Assembly (NCBI GenBank): GCA_024233395.1
Contig: JACKPR010000002.1
Span: 248,001 to 312,000 of the forward strand
Source of the DNA: Chlamydiales bacterium
GTDB lineage: Bacteria; Chlamydiota; Chlamydiia; Chlamydiales; Simkaniaceae
Reading direction: 5' to 3'
DNA length: 64,000 nucleotides
The notes below the pieces were generated by a model that saw only the letters and a list, made by a program, of their open reading frames with translations, did no database searches and was not told the DNA's origin. A program made the translations under genes and the position numbers. This document shows, one piece after another, positions 26,196-35,969 of this stretch (the first letter of the stretch is position 1; the number at the start of each line of letters is the position of its first letter).

Positions 26196-26222
26196 TTAGC
26201 ACTTGAATTATTTGAGTGCTAA
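26196..26222 (+). promoter_or_regulatory. CIRCE element (HrcA operator) of dnaJ
   Basis: TTAGCACTT-N9-GAGTGCTAA differs from the CIRCE consensus (TTAGCACTC-N9-GAGTGCTAA) at one base. It overlaps the -35 box and spacer of the dnaJ promoter (TTGAAT 26203-26208, 18 bases, TATACT 26227-26232), the position expected for repression by HrcA. Confidence 0.9.
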
Positions 26223-26232
26223 TCTGTATACT
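26203..26232 (+). promoter_or_regulatory. dnaJ promoter, predicted leaderless transcript
   Basis: TTGAAT-18-TATACT. A start 6-8 bases after the -10 box would lie at about 26239, only a few bases before the ATG at 26242. No Shine-Dalgarno is visible between the -10 box and the ATG. Confidence 0.55.
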
Positions 26233-26241
26233 TAAGCGCAT

Positions 26242-27405
26242 ATGACAGACTACTACCAAGTTTTAGGCGTTCCTCGGGACGCAAGCCAAGATGAGATCAA
26301 AAAGGCTTATCGAAAGCTTGCGCTTAAGTATCATCCCGATAAAAACGCAGACAATCCCGATGCTGAAAAGAAATTCAAAGAAGTTTCTGAAGCTTATGAA
26401 GTTCTTAGCGATCAGCAAAAACGCCAAATGTATGACCAATATGGTTCCGATGCTTTAAAAGGTGCTGGTATGGGTGGCGGAGGTGCTGGATTTTCTTCTA
26501 TGGAAGAAGCGCTTCGTACTTTTATGGGTGCTTTCGGTGGTGGAGGCGGTCCTGGTGGCCCAGGTGGTGATACCATCTTCGACTCATTCTTTGGCGGAGG
26601 TTTTGGTGGTGAGTCTCAAGAATTCGCGCGCCAAGGTGTCAGTAAAAAAGCACAACTTTCAGTGAGTTTTGAAGATGCCGCGAAAGGAATAGAAAAAGAA
26701 ATCGCAGTGACCAACTACGCTGAATGTGGAAAGTGTAAAGGAAGTGGAGCTCGTTCCCCTTCCGATATTAAAACTTGTACCACATGTCATGGTACTGGAC
26801 ATCTACATCAATCACGCGGATTTTTTAGCATGTCTAGCACTTGCCCTCATTGTCATGGATCAGGTAAAACGATCACCGCCCCCTGCGGTGAATGCCATGG
26901 CGTTGGAAAAGTTAAGAAAAAAGAGCGGGTTAAAGTTCCCATCCCAGCTGGCATTGATGACGGAATGCGTCTCAGAATGGCTGGATATGGCGATGCGGGA
27001 GATAATGGAGGTCCTCCTGGAGATCTCTATGTTTATATCAAGGTTAAACCCCATGAAGTGTTTACACGTGAAGGAGATGATTTAATTATTATCCTTCCAA
27101 TCAGCATTACAGAAGCTGCCCTTGGTTGTAAGAAAGATCTCCCACGCTTACTCTCAAAAAAACCTGTCCGTCTTACAATTCCTTCAGGAACTCAAACAGG
27201 AAAAGTTCTTCGCGTTAAAGGGGAAGGATTGAAAAATGTCCATGGACATGGAAAAGGAGATCTCCTAATTCATATTAATGTCGAGACCCCTGTTAATCTT
27301 TCTAATAAACAAAAGTCTCTTCTTGAAGATTTCCAAGCTACAGAAAGCGAGGAAAACTCCCCACAAAAGAAGTCATTCCTCGACAAACTGAAGGTTTTTT
27401 TTTAA
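26242..27405 (+). CDS. dnaJ: Chaperone protein DnaJ
   Basis: Full-length type I Hsp40 (387 aa), co-chaperone that stimulates DnaK ATPase. The J domain is at residues 1-70 with the HPD motif (YHPDKNADN), then a long Gly/Phe-rich linker (about residues 75-130, rich in GGG), four CxxCxGxG zinc-finger repeats (CGKCKGSG, CTTCHGTG, CPHCHGSG, CGECHGVG), and the C-terminal substrate-binding domains. The start MTDYYQVLGV is canonical. It is controlled by its own CIRCE site, apart from any dnaK operon, and is followed by palindromic element E3. Confidence 0.97.
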   Translation: MTDYYQVLGVPRDASQDEIKKAYRKLALKYHPDKNADNPDAEKKFKEVSEAYEVLSDQQKRQMYDQYGSDALKGAGMGGGGAGFSSMEEALRTFMGAFGGGGGPGGPGGDTIFDSFFGGGFGGESQEFARQGVSKKAQLSVSFEDAAKGIEKEIAVTNYAECGKCKGSGARSPSDIKTCTTCHGTGHLHQSRGFFSMSSTCPHCHGSGKTITAPCGECHGVGKVKKKERVKVPIPAGIDDGMRLRMAGYGDAGDNGGPPGDLYVYIKVKPHEVFTREGDDLIIILPISITEAALGCKKDLPRLLSKKPVRLTIPSGTQTGKVLRVKGEGLKNVHGHGKGDLLIHINVETPVNLSNKQKSLLEDFQATESEENSPQKKSFLDKLKVFF

Positions 27406-27437
27406 ATCCCTTAAAACGGCTATTCCCTCGTAAGGTT

Positions 27438-27601
27438 ATACCATTTCGGAAAAATAAATTGCAGAATTTACGCAGGGATTTTCGAGGAAGAGTTGGCCTT
27501 GGAGATCGAAACTAACCACATGTTGGTTAGCGAGATCGAAAGACCGATTCTTACCGAAAAGATCAAGTTAATTTCACCAATTTATTTTTCCGAAATGGTA
27601 T
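27438..27601. repeat. Palindromic element E3 (164 bp)
   Basis: A perfect 24-bp terminal inverted repeat (left end ATACCATTTCGG, continuing AAAAATAAATTG) is matched at 27578-27601. Imperfect pairing runs inward to a central hairpin CTAACCA-CATGT-TGGTTAG near 27518. It sits between the convergent dnaJ and giant gene and ends 11 bp before the giant gene's stop. It is bounded by TA on each side. Confidence 0.78.
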
Positions 27602-27611
27602 TAATGCATCT

Positions 27612-30600
27612 TTATAACCATCTTCGCAGTAGACTCGATTGCACTTGAGCAAGTGCTGCTCGATCAATATCCATATAGGGAGCTTCAACACCTGGCACTT
27701 CTCGAAATAGGCTTGAACTTATCCCTCTTTGCCGTTCATCTTCAGATAAAGTAACATTTGAAAGGGCATCAACCAAAACTTGCATCGAAGATGACAGGGA
27801 AGAACGGGAAACACCTGCATAGGCATTGACAGCAGAAGTTTTTGGATCTTGATTCGCTTCAAGATTCTTATAGAACTCTTCCATAAATCTGAAGTCATTA
27901 GGGTTGCTAAGAGAGATTGTTCGATCTGAAAAACTTCTAGCAATAGCAAAAACTTCTCTCAAACTAAAGTCTGCAGAAGAAACTTTCTCCTGGAACTCAT
28001 CGACCCCCATCACTGCTTTAAAACGCGCTCTATCTGCTACACCAATATTTTGGAACCCAATGGCAAGAGAGCGGTCTGCTACATAATCCCTAATAATTGC
28101 ACCATAAGCCCAAGATTGAATAGAAATATAGGGGCATCCTTTTGCTCTAAGAACTTTTAATTGAGAAAGCGAAGCTTCTACAAAGGCCTTTATATGCCGA
28201 TCAGATGATTGAGCAAGTTGACCCAATTCTCTTTCAAGAGAACTTCTCTTGCTACTTTCAAAAGAAGAACCAGTTTCTCTTTGAAACTCTTCATAAACAG
28301 CTCGCCCCAAATCTAGAGAACAGACCCTTAGATTGATTTCATGATCATTCATATTGAGACTCTTCTCACCGAGATTTGTACTTCCGAGATAAACCACTTT
28401 TTGATCGATCATTACAACTTTTTTATGATAGGTGGTATTTGCAATATTAAATTCAAAAATTTTGAGTCGTGGATTGGATTTTCCTCCATAAAGAGATTTC
28501 CAATTCGAGCGTGAAAGCTCAACAAAAAACTCATGACTAACGGGCATATCAGGACCTGTTCGATTCGTACAAATCTCGATAGCAACCCCTCTATCTGCAG
28601 CTCTTTTTAAAGATGCAAGGAGATCTTCTGTTGGATGGAAGTACATATGTTGAATATGAATCGACTCTTCCGCACGATCGATATCCTCAATGAGGTCTTT
28701 AGCGAAGTTGTTTTCTGTACTATCTGGACCTGTTGAATAAAAGGTCACATCTTCAGCCAAATTTCTTCCTTGATGATCATCAATGTTTTGAGCGGTTGAT
28801 GTGGAGCAGTGAGGTCTTGCAACATGATGAAAATGGGGATTAAAAGATGTTTGAATCCGATCCTTGACATCCTTTGCTCCCCAAATAGGAAAGAGACTCA
28901 TAAGTTCTAGATAGAGCGCATATCCCGTTCCAAACCTCTCTTCACTTCTAAAGACAAAATCTGTATCTCGAAATGCTAAAGGTTCCATCGCCCGTCCAGA
29001 AGAAGAGGAAATACTCTCGATTCCTGGAGTTGTCCAACGATCCGCAAGACCAGAACCTCCCATTTCAAAATACCTTCCATAATCAACTACTAAAAGTTTG
29101 GTATGATTTGTTCGGTAACTCGTCCGATCTGAAACTGGGCTATGATAAAGCTGAACTTCAGGTACGATGAGCATTAAAAATCGGTCAGGATATTTTCCCT
29201 CTAAAGCACGGATGAGAGATTTATTTTCTGAGGTTAACATATAGTCTGAGCCGATTAGTTTCACATCAAGTTCTCGATTCTCTCTAAGATTCTCCTCAAT
29301 GACCTCAAGGGCTCGATTAAAAATTTTGCCTCCAAAATAACATCCAGACATGACAATCGACTTTTTTGCTGCGCCAAGAAGTTTTAATTTATGTTCATTT
29401 CCTTCTTGTGCATGAGAAGTGATTGCTACCGAACAAGAGTGTGAAACTTTCTCTCCTTCTGTAGGAGCAATACTTCCTGCAAGAGACCGATAACGTTTTA
29501 AAAACTGCTCGGAATAAGCAAGCTTGAGTTGATCCGAAAGAGGGGCAACAAGGACTTCTGATAAAACTGTTCCAAGTTTTTGATAGTATCCCTTCAACTG
29601 AGGCTCAATCGTTTCCATCAGAGGAAACCCTTCATGACTTTCCAAACGGAGTTGACCTAATACTTGATGAATTTTCTCGGTTTTCTCTTCCCAATGTTCC
29701 ACAGTTTGATGGATACTAAAGAGCTGCATCGCATGAGATAGAGGGTCTTCTGCCGTATTAAATCCTTGGATAACCTCTTTAAATATGAGATAATCCACCC
29801 CTTTTAAAGGAACATATTTTTCTGTTTCTTGAAAAAGGTATTTAAATTTCTCTACAACAGGATCTCTTTTTTTGTCATTGGCAAGGATTTCTAAAACCGT
29901 TTGCATTTGTCTTCTCACGACATCATTGACTTTCATATAGGGAGTGATCCATTTTTCAAAAGCTTTTGCCAAATGAAGAGGCTCCATTTTTTGGATGACC
30001 GATCCATTCACTTCTCCAATCGATCTTTCTAGAAATGTTTCCCTTAATGATTCACGAGAGTGATGACCAAAAAGTGCTACCACTATTGGGGTTGGATCTG
30101 ACATCATCAAATCAAGGTAACGGAAGACAAACGGATATTCACCCTTTTTAGCTTCTCCTTTTAATGCCACTTTTTCATCTCTCGTTAAAACACCCGTTTC
30201 TTCTAACCGAGTGAGAAGTTCTTCAACCCCTTTGCAGAACCTTTCGGGATTTTCCAAGTTATTGACAAGCTCTTGAACCAATGCTGGAGCAACCTTTCCT
30301 TTCTTTTCCCATACATTGAGCTGTGCAAAAAGTCCATTTAGGCTAGGGCTAGCCTTGGAGGCCTCAAAGAGCCTTTCACTTTCAAGAAGTTGCCGACTCA
30401 TGCTCTCAAAACACCTTGAAAAGTCAACAGAAGGAAGAGGAGGACTCCATTGAAATCCTTGTTTCATTTCTGGAGCATCAAGAAGAGCTGGATTTCTCAT
30501 AGGGCCGGGAAGAACCCACGAAAATGTTGTCATATCTAGGAAAAGAGAGCCTGGAAGATTAGCTACAAGAGGTGATTGTGAAAGAGCTCTTTCCTTATCA

Positions 30601-33600
30601 AGATGTTGTACCATATGATTAAAAAACTGAGGCGTTAAAACATAATTATAAACAAATACCCGCATCAAATCTTTTGATCTGAAAAAGCTCATCACGTTTC
30701 CACAAGCATTATCAAGATACTTGATAATGGGATTTCCAGTTGACAAACTTTGAATCACGTCGCTACTACTCATTGCTTCAGAAAGTCTTTCTTGGAGAAA
30801 TCCCTGGAGACCTCCCGATAAACTTCTCTCACTACTCGGAAGGAGAAAGTTTAAAACTCCTGAGGCTCTTTGATCGACCTCTTGTCTAAAGGCTCGAACC
30901 AATGGCCCTTCAACTCCACTTGTTTGTTCACTCGATAAAATTGATGAAAGAGATCCTAGATGACTTGCTGTAGATTGACCAAAATCTATAACTTTTTGAA
31001 CCGTCTCACCCACCCATCCATTCGCAACAGAATGAATCGATTCCATAGGAAGAGGGGTTGTTAGTACTCCTTTAAGAGCTCCTCTTAAGGCTTCTTCTCT
31101 TTTACTTCTAAGAGATGCACAAAAAACATTGGTGATTCTTGCTTTTTTTTCTTGGGTAAAGAGAGCTTTTTCTAAAATAGCAATGGTTTGCAAACCGGCT
31201 GCTGGAGAAAGAAGAGGACTTGGACCATAGGAAAAGCGAGAGAGCAATGATCCTAAATTTCTCCTCGCTCCTTCCCCAACACCCAATAGGGTTCCAGTAA
31301 TTTCTCTCATTTTCCCTTGAGGTTCCCCAATTTCAACAATTCCATTGAATAGATCAAAAAGAGAATCATTCCATCTTGACAAAACATCTGCATCCCAAGA
31401 TTGATATTGATGCTCAGGATCCTCGGGAATTTTCTCATTCATGAATTCAATACAATTGAGAAGAAGAGCATTCATCATATCAGGAGAGAAAAAGAGATCG
31501 ATCCCCCCTTTTAATAGTTCAGGAAGAATGAAAGCTGTCGACCGAACAAATTGTGCCTGCAGTTGGGTGATTCCATGGCAGTGACTTCGAATTAAAAGAT
31601 CTGAAATTGCTTCTAACTTTTTATTTACATCACGATCTGAAATTTTAATTGGAGCACCTCTTACTCTTTCAAGTGCAGCAATAATGAGCCTTTCTTCTTT
31701 CCCTTGAGATGCAAGAACAGGATACGTTGGATCTTTTTTTGCCTCTTGAATCGCCGCTGCATAATCTTTAAGAAACGGTCCTAATGCTCCATAAAAATCG
31801 ACAACCATTTGTTGCTTTGCTTTTGATAGAGCCTTATTTTCTCTAGCAGGTCCAGCAATCACATCAGGAAGAAATCCTTGAACCATTGATACACTAAAAT
31901 CGACAACATTGGTCACAAGAGGACTCTCTTTTAGATAAAGCTCTTTCACATATCCCCGAAGATAATCTCCAACTAATGTCGACATCCTTTTTCCTAATTG
32001 TTCAGGGACTCCTTGAGGAGTAGGAGGTGAAAGAGTTGTAATTCTTAGAGGGACTAATGCTTTTTGCCGACGCACTTCTCCCACCAAAACTCCTCCAATA
32101 AGATAACGAACAGTATAGGTTCGCATGAGCCCTTTTGATTGTGAAAGGGCATAAAGGTTTTCTGTAAGGCTTCTTCCAAAAGTATGAACTGAGGGCATCA
32201 CCCAGGAAGTCATAGAAAGCATCCGACTTGTCGATCTAGGCCCCATGTCGTGGACGATTTTGATAACTTTTTGATAGAGAGCTTCTGGAATATTTTCCCT
32301 CTCTTGAACATTTCCTAATTTGCTCACACCTCTAGAAGTCCAACCATACCGCCGAATCACTGAGACTCCAAGTGTCGCAGTTCTTACCCATTCATCTTTT
32401 GATCCTCCACCTGTTTTCTGAAGAGAAAATGCTTCCTGTAAAAAAGCTCCAATCTCATCTTTGAAGAAGGGTTTAGAAAGTATCCTCATTCCAAAACGAA
32501 GAGAAGATAGCATCCGTCCAGGATTATCGGTCGTCATAAAATGGGTTTTAAGCATACTTGTTGCAATCCATGAGCTATACCGTGGACTTCCAAAATCGAT
32601 TAGTTCATTAATGAGTTTTGTCAGATCTAACTGCAACTCTTGAGAAACTTCTCCAGCTTCTCGTTTATGAGGAGAGCTCGATTGGAGCCCTTGAACTTCC
32701 GATGCAATTTGATCATCTTCAAGAAAACCCAAGACTAAAAGTTTGGAAAATTCTGGCGATAAAACGGTATCGATCAATGCATCGAGAACTTTTGCAGTAC
32801 TAAGAGCAATTTCTCCCTTTTTTTCTTCTACTAATGGTTTCTTCTGATGCGCTTCATAAAGATCCAGTAGATCTTGGCAAAAACCAAAAAGAATCTCTTG
32901 TTCTCGCCTTTGTCCTTTCTGCATTTCTTGATAAACTTTTTGATGCATTTCATGCGGAGCGCATCTTCCCTCTGTTCTTTCAATTGCTCCGCGCAATGCA
33001 TTGTAGTCTTTGATAAAACGGGTCATTGATCCGATCACTTCACATGTAAGACTAAGCTGAGCTTTTTGGTGAGTCGTCGGCACTCCGCGATCAAAGAATA
33101 GAGTCGGAAGAAAATTCTCAAACCATTGCTCTACCCTTTCAACAATCAAGTCTCGATCTAAGGCTCCCTCTTGAAGGGTTGCGGGAAGTAAATGATCTCG
33201 AATGAAAAGAGTTCCCACTTCTACAGCTTTCTGGACGAGTTGCTGTTTTTCTTGAATTCCTACTCCTTCTGGAACTTCATTTTCAAAATAATCAATACAA
33301 TCGTAGAAAATATCGTCTTCACCATCAGACTCTTCTATCATTGGAGCCCTCAGTTCTCGAGAAATTTCAACTTCTTGAGGTTTCAAAAGGGCCGCATCAT
33401 GAAAATAAAGTTCTGCTTTCAAGACAAGAACAGTTGCTCGGACTTCCATCCCGCTTCCTAAATCTCTACAAAGATTCACAGTTTTGTATTGTGATAAGAT
33501 TTCTTCTACCGCTTTGGTATCCGATGGGACAATTCTTTCTAAAGCTTGCACCATTCTTAAGACATCATCACGATTTTCCGGGGTGATAACGGGTCGAAAT

Positions 33601-34538
33601 TCTTGACGAATCGATGTCGGGACAATAGGTTCGATTTCAACAGGATCGACAAGAGCTAAAGCTTCACTAGAAGGGGATTGTTTCCCTTGAATTGGAAAGC
33701 AAGTGACTTCATCAAGTTCCTTAACGCCTAGATGTTCTCTTCTAAAAGCTAAAAGTTCTGCAGCATGCTCTAAATTTCTTGCTTTGACCATGAATGCTGG
33801 AGCATTCCCTCTCGTAATGGCATAAGAACCATGTGAATCAAAAATACAAACTTCTTCCCGTCCAAGAGTCACACCAAAATACTCTCTTCCCACAAGAAGC
33901 ATTGCACCAATCCGAGTTCCTTCTCTCCTAGCCTCCAACTGCTCTAGAAGATTTAAATACACTCCTTTGGTATCACGGGTCAGCTCGCATTTGATAACCT
34001 CTCCAACGCCTTCAAGGGTTTCAGAAAATCTTGGTTCAACTTCTTCTTTCCAACTTAAATGCCTTCCCATTTGAAAATAAGAACTCTCTTGACTTAACTT
34101 GCCAATCAATGCTTCATAAGTCTCAGTACCTGATTGAACAACTCGATCCATTGCCTCCCGAGAGTTTAATGATCCTTGAAGCATCTTCTCCAAAGCTTTT
34201 CCGACAATGGGACCACAAGCAGCAGTTCCTCGTTCATCGTGATATTGATTTCCACTAGCAACAAGAACTTCTGCTCCTGTTAACAGACGTTGTATCTCTT
34301 TCCGTTCTAGGCGGTTTTTGAGCTCTAAAAGATTGGCATAAGAGCCTTCCATTTTGCATAAAAGAGGTTCTGGAAGGGCCCGTACTTGTCCGCGCACCCC
34401 TTCAATTTGACCTCCAAGCTCCTGCAAGCGTCGCCTTGCCTCGAAAACATCCAACCGATCAAAATCTTCCCTTAATTGACCAACTTCGAGTTCTATTCCT
34501 TGAACTTTTCCCTCATCTAAAGCAACAACTACAGACAT
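27612..34538 (-). CDS. Giant putative effector: cysteine-protease/DUB-like N-terminus, phospholipase D C-terminus
   Basis: A 2308-aa protein. I start at ATG 34538 because AAGGAGAGG precedes it at good spacing; the frame is open to 34577. Residues 15-90 look coiled. Residues 95-265 have a papain-like arrangement: Q98, C108 (RGTAACGP), then D234-S-H236 (CIFDSHG), the D-x-H order of herpesvirus tegument and some fungal deubiquitinase-like domains. About 1400 residues of helical, unrecognised sequence follow. Residues 1740-2110 carry two PLD motifs: H1812-T-K1814-x4-D1819, followed by GGSGL, and H2038-K-K2040-x4-D2045, followed by GSTN. No signal peptide is visible, so type III secretion is plausible. 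The protease assignment is inference; PLD is firm. Confidence 0.75.
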   Translation of the reverse strand: MSVVVALDEGKVQGIELEVGQLREDFDRLDVFEARRRLQELGGQIEGVRGQVRALPEPLLCKMEGSYANLLELKNRLERKEIQRLLTGAEVLVASGNQYHDERGTAACGPIVGKALEKMLQGSLNSREAMDRVVQSGTETYEALIGKLSQESSYFQMGRHLSWKEEVEPRFSETLEGVGEVIKCELTRDTKGVYLNLLEQLEARREGTRIGAMLLVGREYFGVTLGREEVCIFDSHGSYAITRGNAPAFMVKARNLEHAAELLAFRREHLGVKELDEVTCFPIQGKQSPSSEALALVDPVEIEPIVPTSIRQEFRPVITPENRDDVLRMVQALERIVPSDTKAVEEILSQYKTVNLCRDLGSGMEVRATVLVLKAELYFHDAALLKPQEVEISRELRAPMIEESDGEDDIFYDCIDYFENEVPEGVGIQEKQQLVQKAVEVGTLFIRDHLLPATLQEGALDRDLIVERVEQWFENFLPTLFFDRGVPTTHQKAQLSLTCEVIGSMTRFIKDYNALRGAIERTEGRCAPHEMHQKVYQEMQKGQRREQEILFGFCQDLLDLYEAHQKKPLVEEKKGEIALSTAKVLDALIDTVLSPEFSKLLVLGFLEDDQIASEVQGLQSSSPHKREAGEVSQELQLDLTKLINELIDFGSPRYSSWIATSMLKTHFMTTDNPGRMLSSLRFGMRILSKPFFKDEIGAFLQEAFSLQKTGGGSKDEWVRTATLGVSVIRRYGWTSRGVSKLGNVQERENIPEALYQKVIKIVHDMGPRSTSRMLSMTSWVMPSVHTFGRSLTENLYALSQSKGLMRTYTVRYLIGGVLVGEVRRQKALVPLRITTLSPPTPQGVPEQLGKRMSTLVGDYLRGYVKELYLKESPLVTNVVDFSVSMVQGFLPDVIAGPARENKALSKAKQQMVVDFYGALGPFLKDYAAAIQEAKKDPTYPVLASQGKEERLIIAALERVRGAPIKISDRDVNKKLEAISDLLIRSHCHGITQLQAQFVRSTAFILPELLKGGIDLFFSPDMMNALLLNCIEFMNEKIPEDPEHQYQSWDADVLSRWNDSLFDLFNGIVEIGEPQGKMREITGTLLGVGEGARRNLGSLLSRFSYGPSPLLSPAAGLQTIAILEKALFTQEKKARITNVFCASLRSKREEALRGALKGVLTTPLPMESIHSVANGWVGETVQKVIDFGQSTASHLGSLSSILSSEQTSGVEGPLVRAFRQEVDQRASGVLNFLLPSSERSLSGGLQGFLQERLSEAMSSSDVIQSLSTGNPIIKYLDNACGNVMSFFRSKDLMRVFVYNYVLTPQFFNHMVQHLDKERALSQSPLVANLPGSLFLDMTTFSWVLPGPMRNPALLDAPEMKQGFQWSPPLPSVDFSRCFESMSRQLLESERLFEASKASPSLNGLFAQLNVWEKKGKVAPALVQELVNNLENPERFCKGVEELLTRLEETGVLTRDEKVALKGEAKKGEYPFVFRYLDLMMSDPTPIVVALFGHHSRESLRETFLERSIGEVNGSVIQKMEPLHLAKAFEKWITPYMKVNDVVRRQMQTVLEILANDKKRDPVVEKFKYLFQETEKYVPLKGVDYLIFKEVIQGFNTAEDPLSHAMQLFSIHQTVEHWEEKTEKIHQVLGQLRLESHEGFPLMETIEPQLKGYYQKLGTVLSEVLVAPLSDQLKLAYSEQFLKRYRSLAGSIAPTEGEKVSHSCSVAITSHAQEGNEHKLKLLGAAKKSIVMSGCYFGGKIFNRALEVIEENLRENRELDVKLIGSDYMLTSENKSLIRALEGKYPDRFLMLIVPEVQLYHSPVSDRTSYRTNHTKLLVVDYGRYFEMGGSGLADRWTTPGIESISSSSGRAMEPLAFRDTDFVFRSEERFGTGYALYLELMSLFPIWGAKDVKDRIQTSFNPHFHHVARPHCSTSTAQNIDDHQGRNLAEDVTFYSTGPDSTENNFAKDLIEDIDRAEESIHIQHMYFHPTEDLLASLKRAADRGVAIEICTNRTGPDMPVSHEFFVELSRSNWKSLYGGKSNPRLKIFEFNIANTTYHKKVVMIDQKVVYLGSTNLGEKSLNMNDHEINLRVCSLDLGRAVYEEFQRETGSSFESSKRSSLERELGQLAQSSDRHIKAFVEASLSQLKVLRAKGCPYISIQSWAYGAIIRDYVADRSLAIGFQNIGVADRARFKAVMGVDEFQEKVSSADFSLREVFAIARSFSDRTISLSNPNDFRFMEEFYKNLEANQDPKTSAVNAYAGVSRSSLSSSMQVLVDALSNVTLSEDERQRGISSSLFREVPGVEAPYMDIDRAALAQVQSSLLRRWL

Positions 34539-34809
34539 CTTCCTCTCCTTTAACCGATCCAAATAAAAAAGTTTCATTCAGCTCGGTTCTTATTCCCCGG
34601 CCCTTCCGGAAAGTTATCGTTACAACATTTATAGCTTAATTTAACTAAAGCCTATTACTCCACGATCGCAATTATATGAAACCAATATTTTATTGGATAT
34701 AAAATGAAAATTTTAATTAATTAAATTAATTCTTTTATATTCGTAGCAAATAATTAACATCTCATGTCATTACTCATGGATCAAGTATTTAGCTGGTTAT
34801 TCCTAGACA

Positions 34810-34973
34810 GTCTTAAGGTTAGGAGATGTTTTGTACAAGATGGCTTAGATTTTGAGAAGAATTTTGTAAATGACGATGAGGGGAAGGGCCCCTAGCCCTT
34901 TCCAAAGAGTTATTTACAGAAGAATTCCAAAAGATTGGCCATCTCGTACAAACAAATCTCCTAACCCTAAGAC
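34810..34973. repeat. Palindromic element E4 (164 bp)
   Basis: The left arm GTCTTAAGGTTAGGAGAT is matched inverted at 34956-34973 with two mismatches. Inner blocks TTTGTAC, AGATGGC and TGTAAAT also pair. The centre is GGAAGGGC-CCCTA-GCCCTTTCC near 34893. Ends are not TA, unlike E1, E2, E3 and E6. Confidence 0.7.
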
Positions 34974-35118
34974 CAAAAAAAGGCCGTCATGCTTTCACAC
35001 AACGGCCGGGGACCAGACTTCTCAGTCTGGAAAAAGAAGGGGGAAGTTTTTTTGTGAACGAAAGATAATAGCCATCTTAATATTCACTTACCTATTCGTG
35101 TACCATGTAGTCACCTTT

Positions 35119-35147
35119 TTGTCTATCACAATTTTATTTTGTATGGT
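35119..35147 (+). promoter_or_regulatory. Candidate promoter of the tandem hydrolases
   Basis: TTGTCT (35119-35124), 17 bases, TATGGT (35142-35147). GTACCAT at about 35099 and ATGGTAC at 35143 form an inverted repeat that brackets the promoter. Confidence 0.4.
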
Positions 35148-35174
35148 ACGCTAAAGTTTTTTAGGAGAGAGTTG

Positions 35175-35969
35175 ATGCCAAAAATTTCTGTAAATGGAAC
35201 GGACCTATATTATGAACGTCATGGTAAAGGTATTCCATTTATTTTAATTTGTGGATTCACAAATACGCTTGAAATGTGGGAGGGGATTGCCCCTCAACTC
35301 AAAGATCATTTTGAAGTCATTACTTTTGATAATCGTGGTTCTGGAAGAAGTGGCGTGACAGCTCCTCCCTATACTATTGATCTTTTAGCCGATGATGTTA
35401 TTGGTCTCATGGATGCTTTAGAAATTCAAAAATCCCATGTTATGGGGTCTTCAATGGGAACAACAATCGTTCAAACATTAGGGTTAAGGTATCCAGAACG
35501 CCTGTTGAAAGGGGTATTACTCGCTCCTTTCAATGCCATTCCGAATACAGTGATTCGTGTTTCAAAAACGATAACAAAGCTTCTAGAATTTGGAGTCAAA
35601 TTAGAACTTGTAATTGAAACCGTCATCCCTTGGCTTTTTAGCAATACTTTTTTATCCGATTCTAACCGAGTCGAACAAATGATCTCTGATATGGTCAATA
35701 ACCCCTTTCCTCAAACTCCTGAAGGGTATGCAGGGCAACTCGCGGCACTTGCAGCTTTTGATTTAACGGATAAACTTCCTGAAATTGAAACTGAAATGCT
35801 TATTATTCCAGGGGAAGAGGATCTTTTTACTCCCCTCCGTTGCGCAAAAATTCTAGAAGAAAGGCTTCCTAATGGAAAACTTTTCCCTGTACCCAAGGTA
35901 GGACATATGCTCCATATCGAAGCTGTTGAAACTGTTGTGGAGGAAACCCTTGCCTTTTGCAAAGCTTAA
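35175..35969 (+). CDS. Alpha/beta hydrolase (tandem copy 1)
   Basis: A 264-aa alpha/beta-hydrolase. The nucleophile elbow is GSSMG with S93; the acid is probably in PGEEDLFTP and the histidine in VGHMLHIEA. The oxyanion-region motif ICGFTNT and the DNRGSGRSG strand are typical of the haloperoxidase/esterase branch. I use ATG 35175, which has AGGAGAG just upstream (the frame is open from 35139). The substrate is unknown. The next gene is a clear paralogue, sharing VIxTVxPWLFSNTFLS and QTPEGxAGQ, so the pair arose by tandem duplication. Confidence 0.85.
   Translation: MPKISVNGTDLYYERHGKGIPFILICGFTNTLEMWEGIAPQLKDHFEVITFDNRGSGRSGVTAPPYTIDLLADDVIGLMDALEIQKSHVMGSSMGTTIVQTLGLRYPERLLKGVLLAPFNAIPNTVIRVSKTITKLLEFGVKLELVIETVIPWLFSNTFLSDSNRVEQMISDMVNNPFPQTPEGYAGQLAALAAFDLTDKLPEIETEMLIIPGEEDLFTPLRCAKILEERLPNGKLFPVPKVGHMLHIEAVETVVEETLAFCKA

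Larger units (their letters stand above)
34539..35174. other. 636-bp divergent intergenic region
   Basis: From the giant gene outward: 34540-34800 is very AT-rich with no gene or clear box that I can support; 34810-34973 is palindromic element E4; 34982-35007 holds GGCCGT...ACGGCC, and 35013-35030 holds the hairpin CCAGACT-TCTC-AGTCTGG; 35119-35147 is a promoter for the hydrolases. I see no open frame with coding character. Confidence 0.6.
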
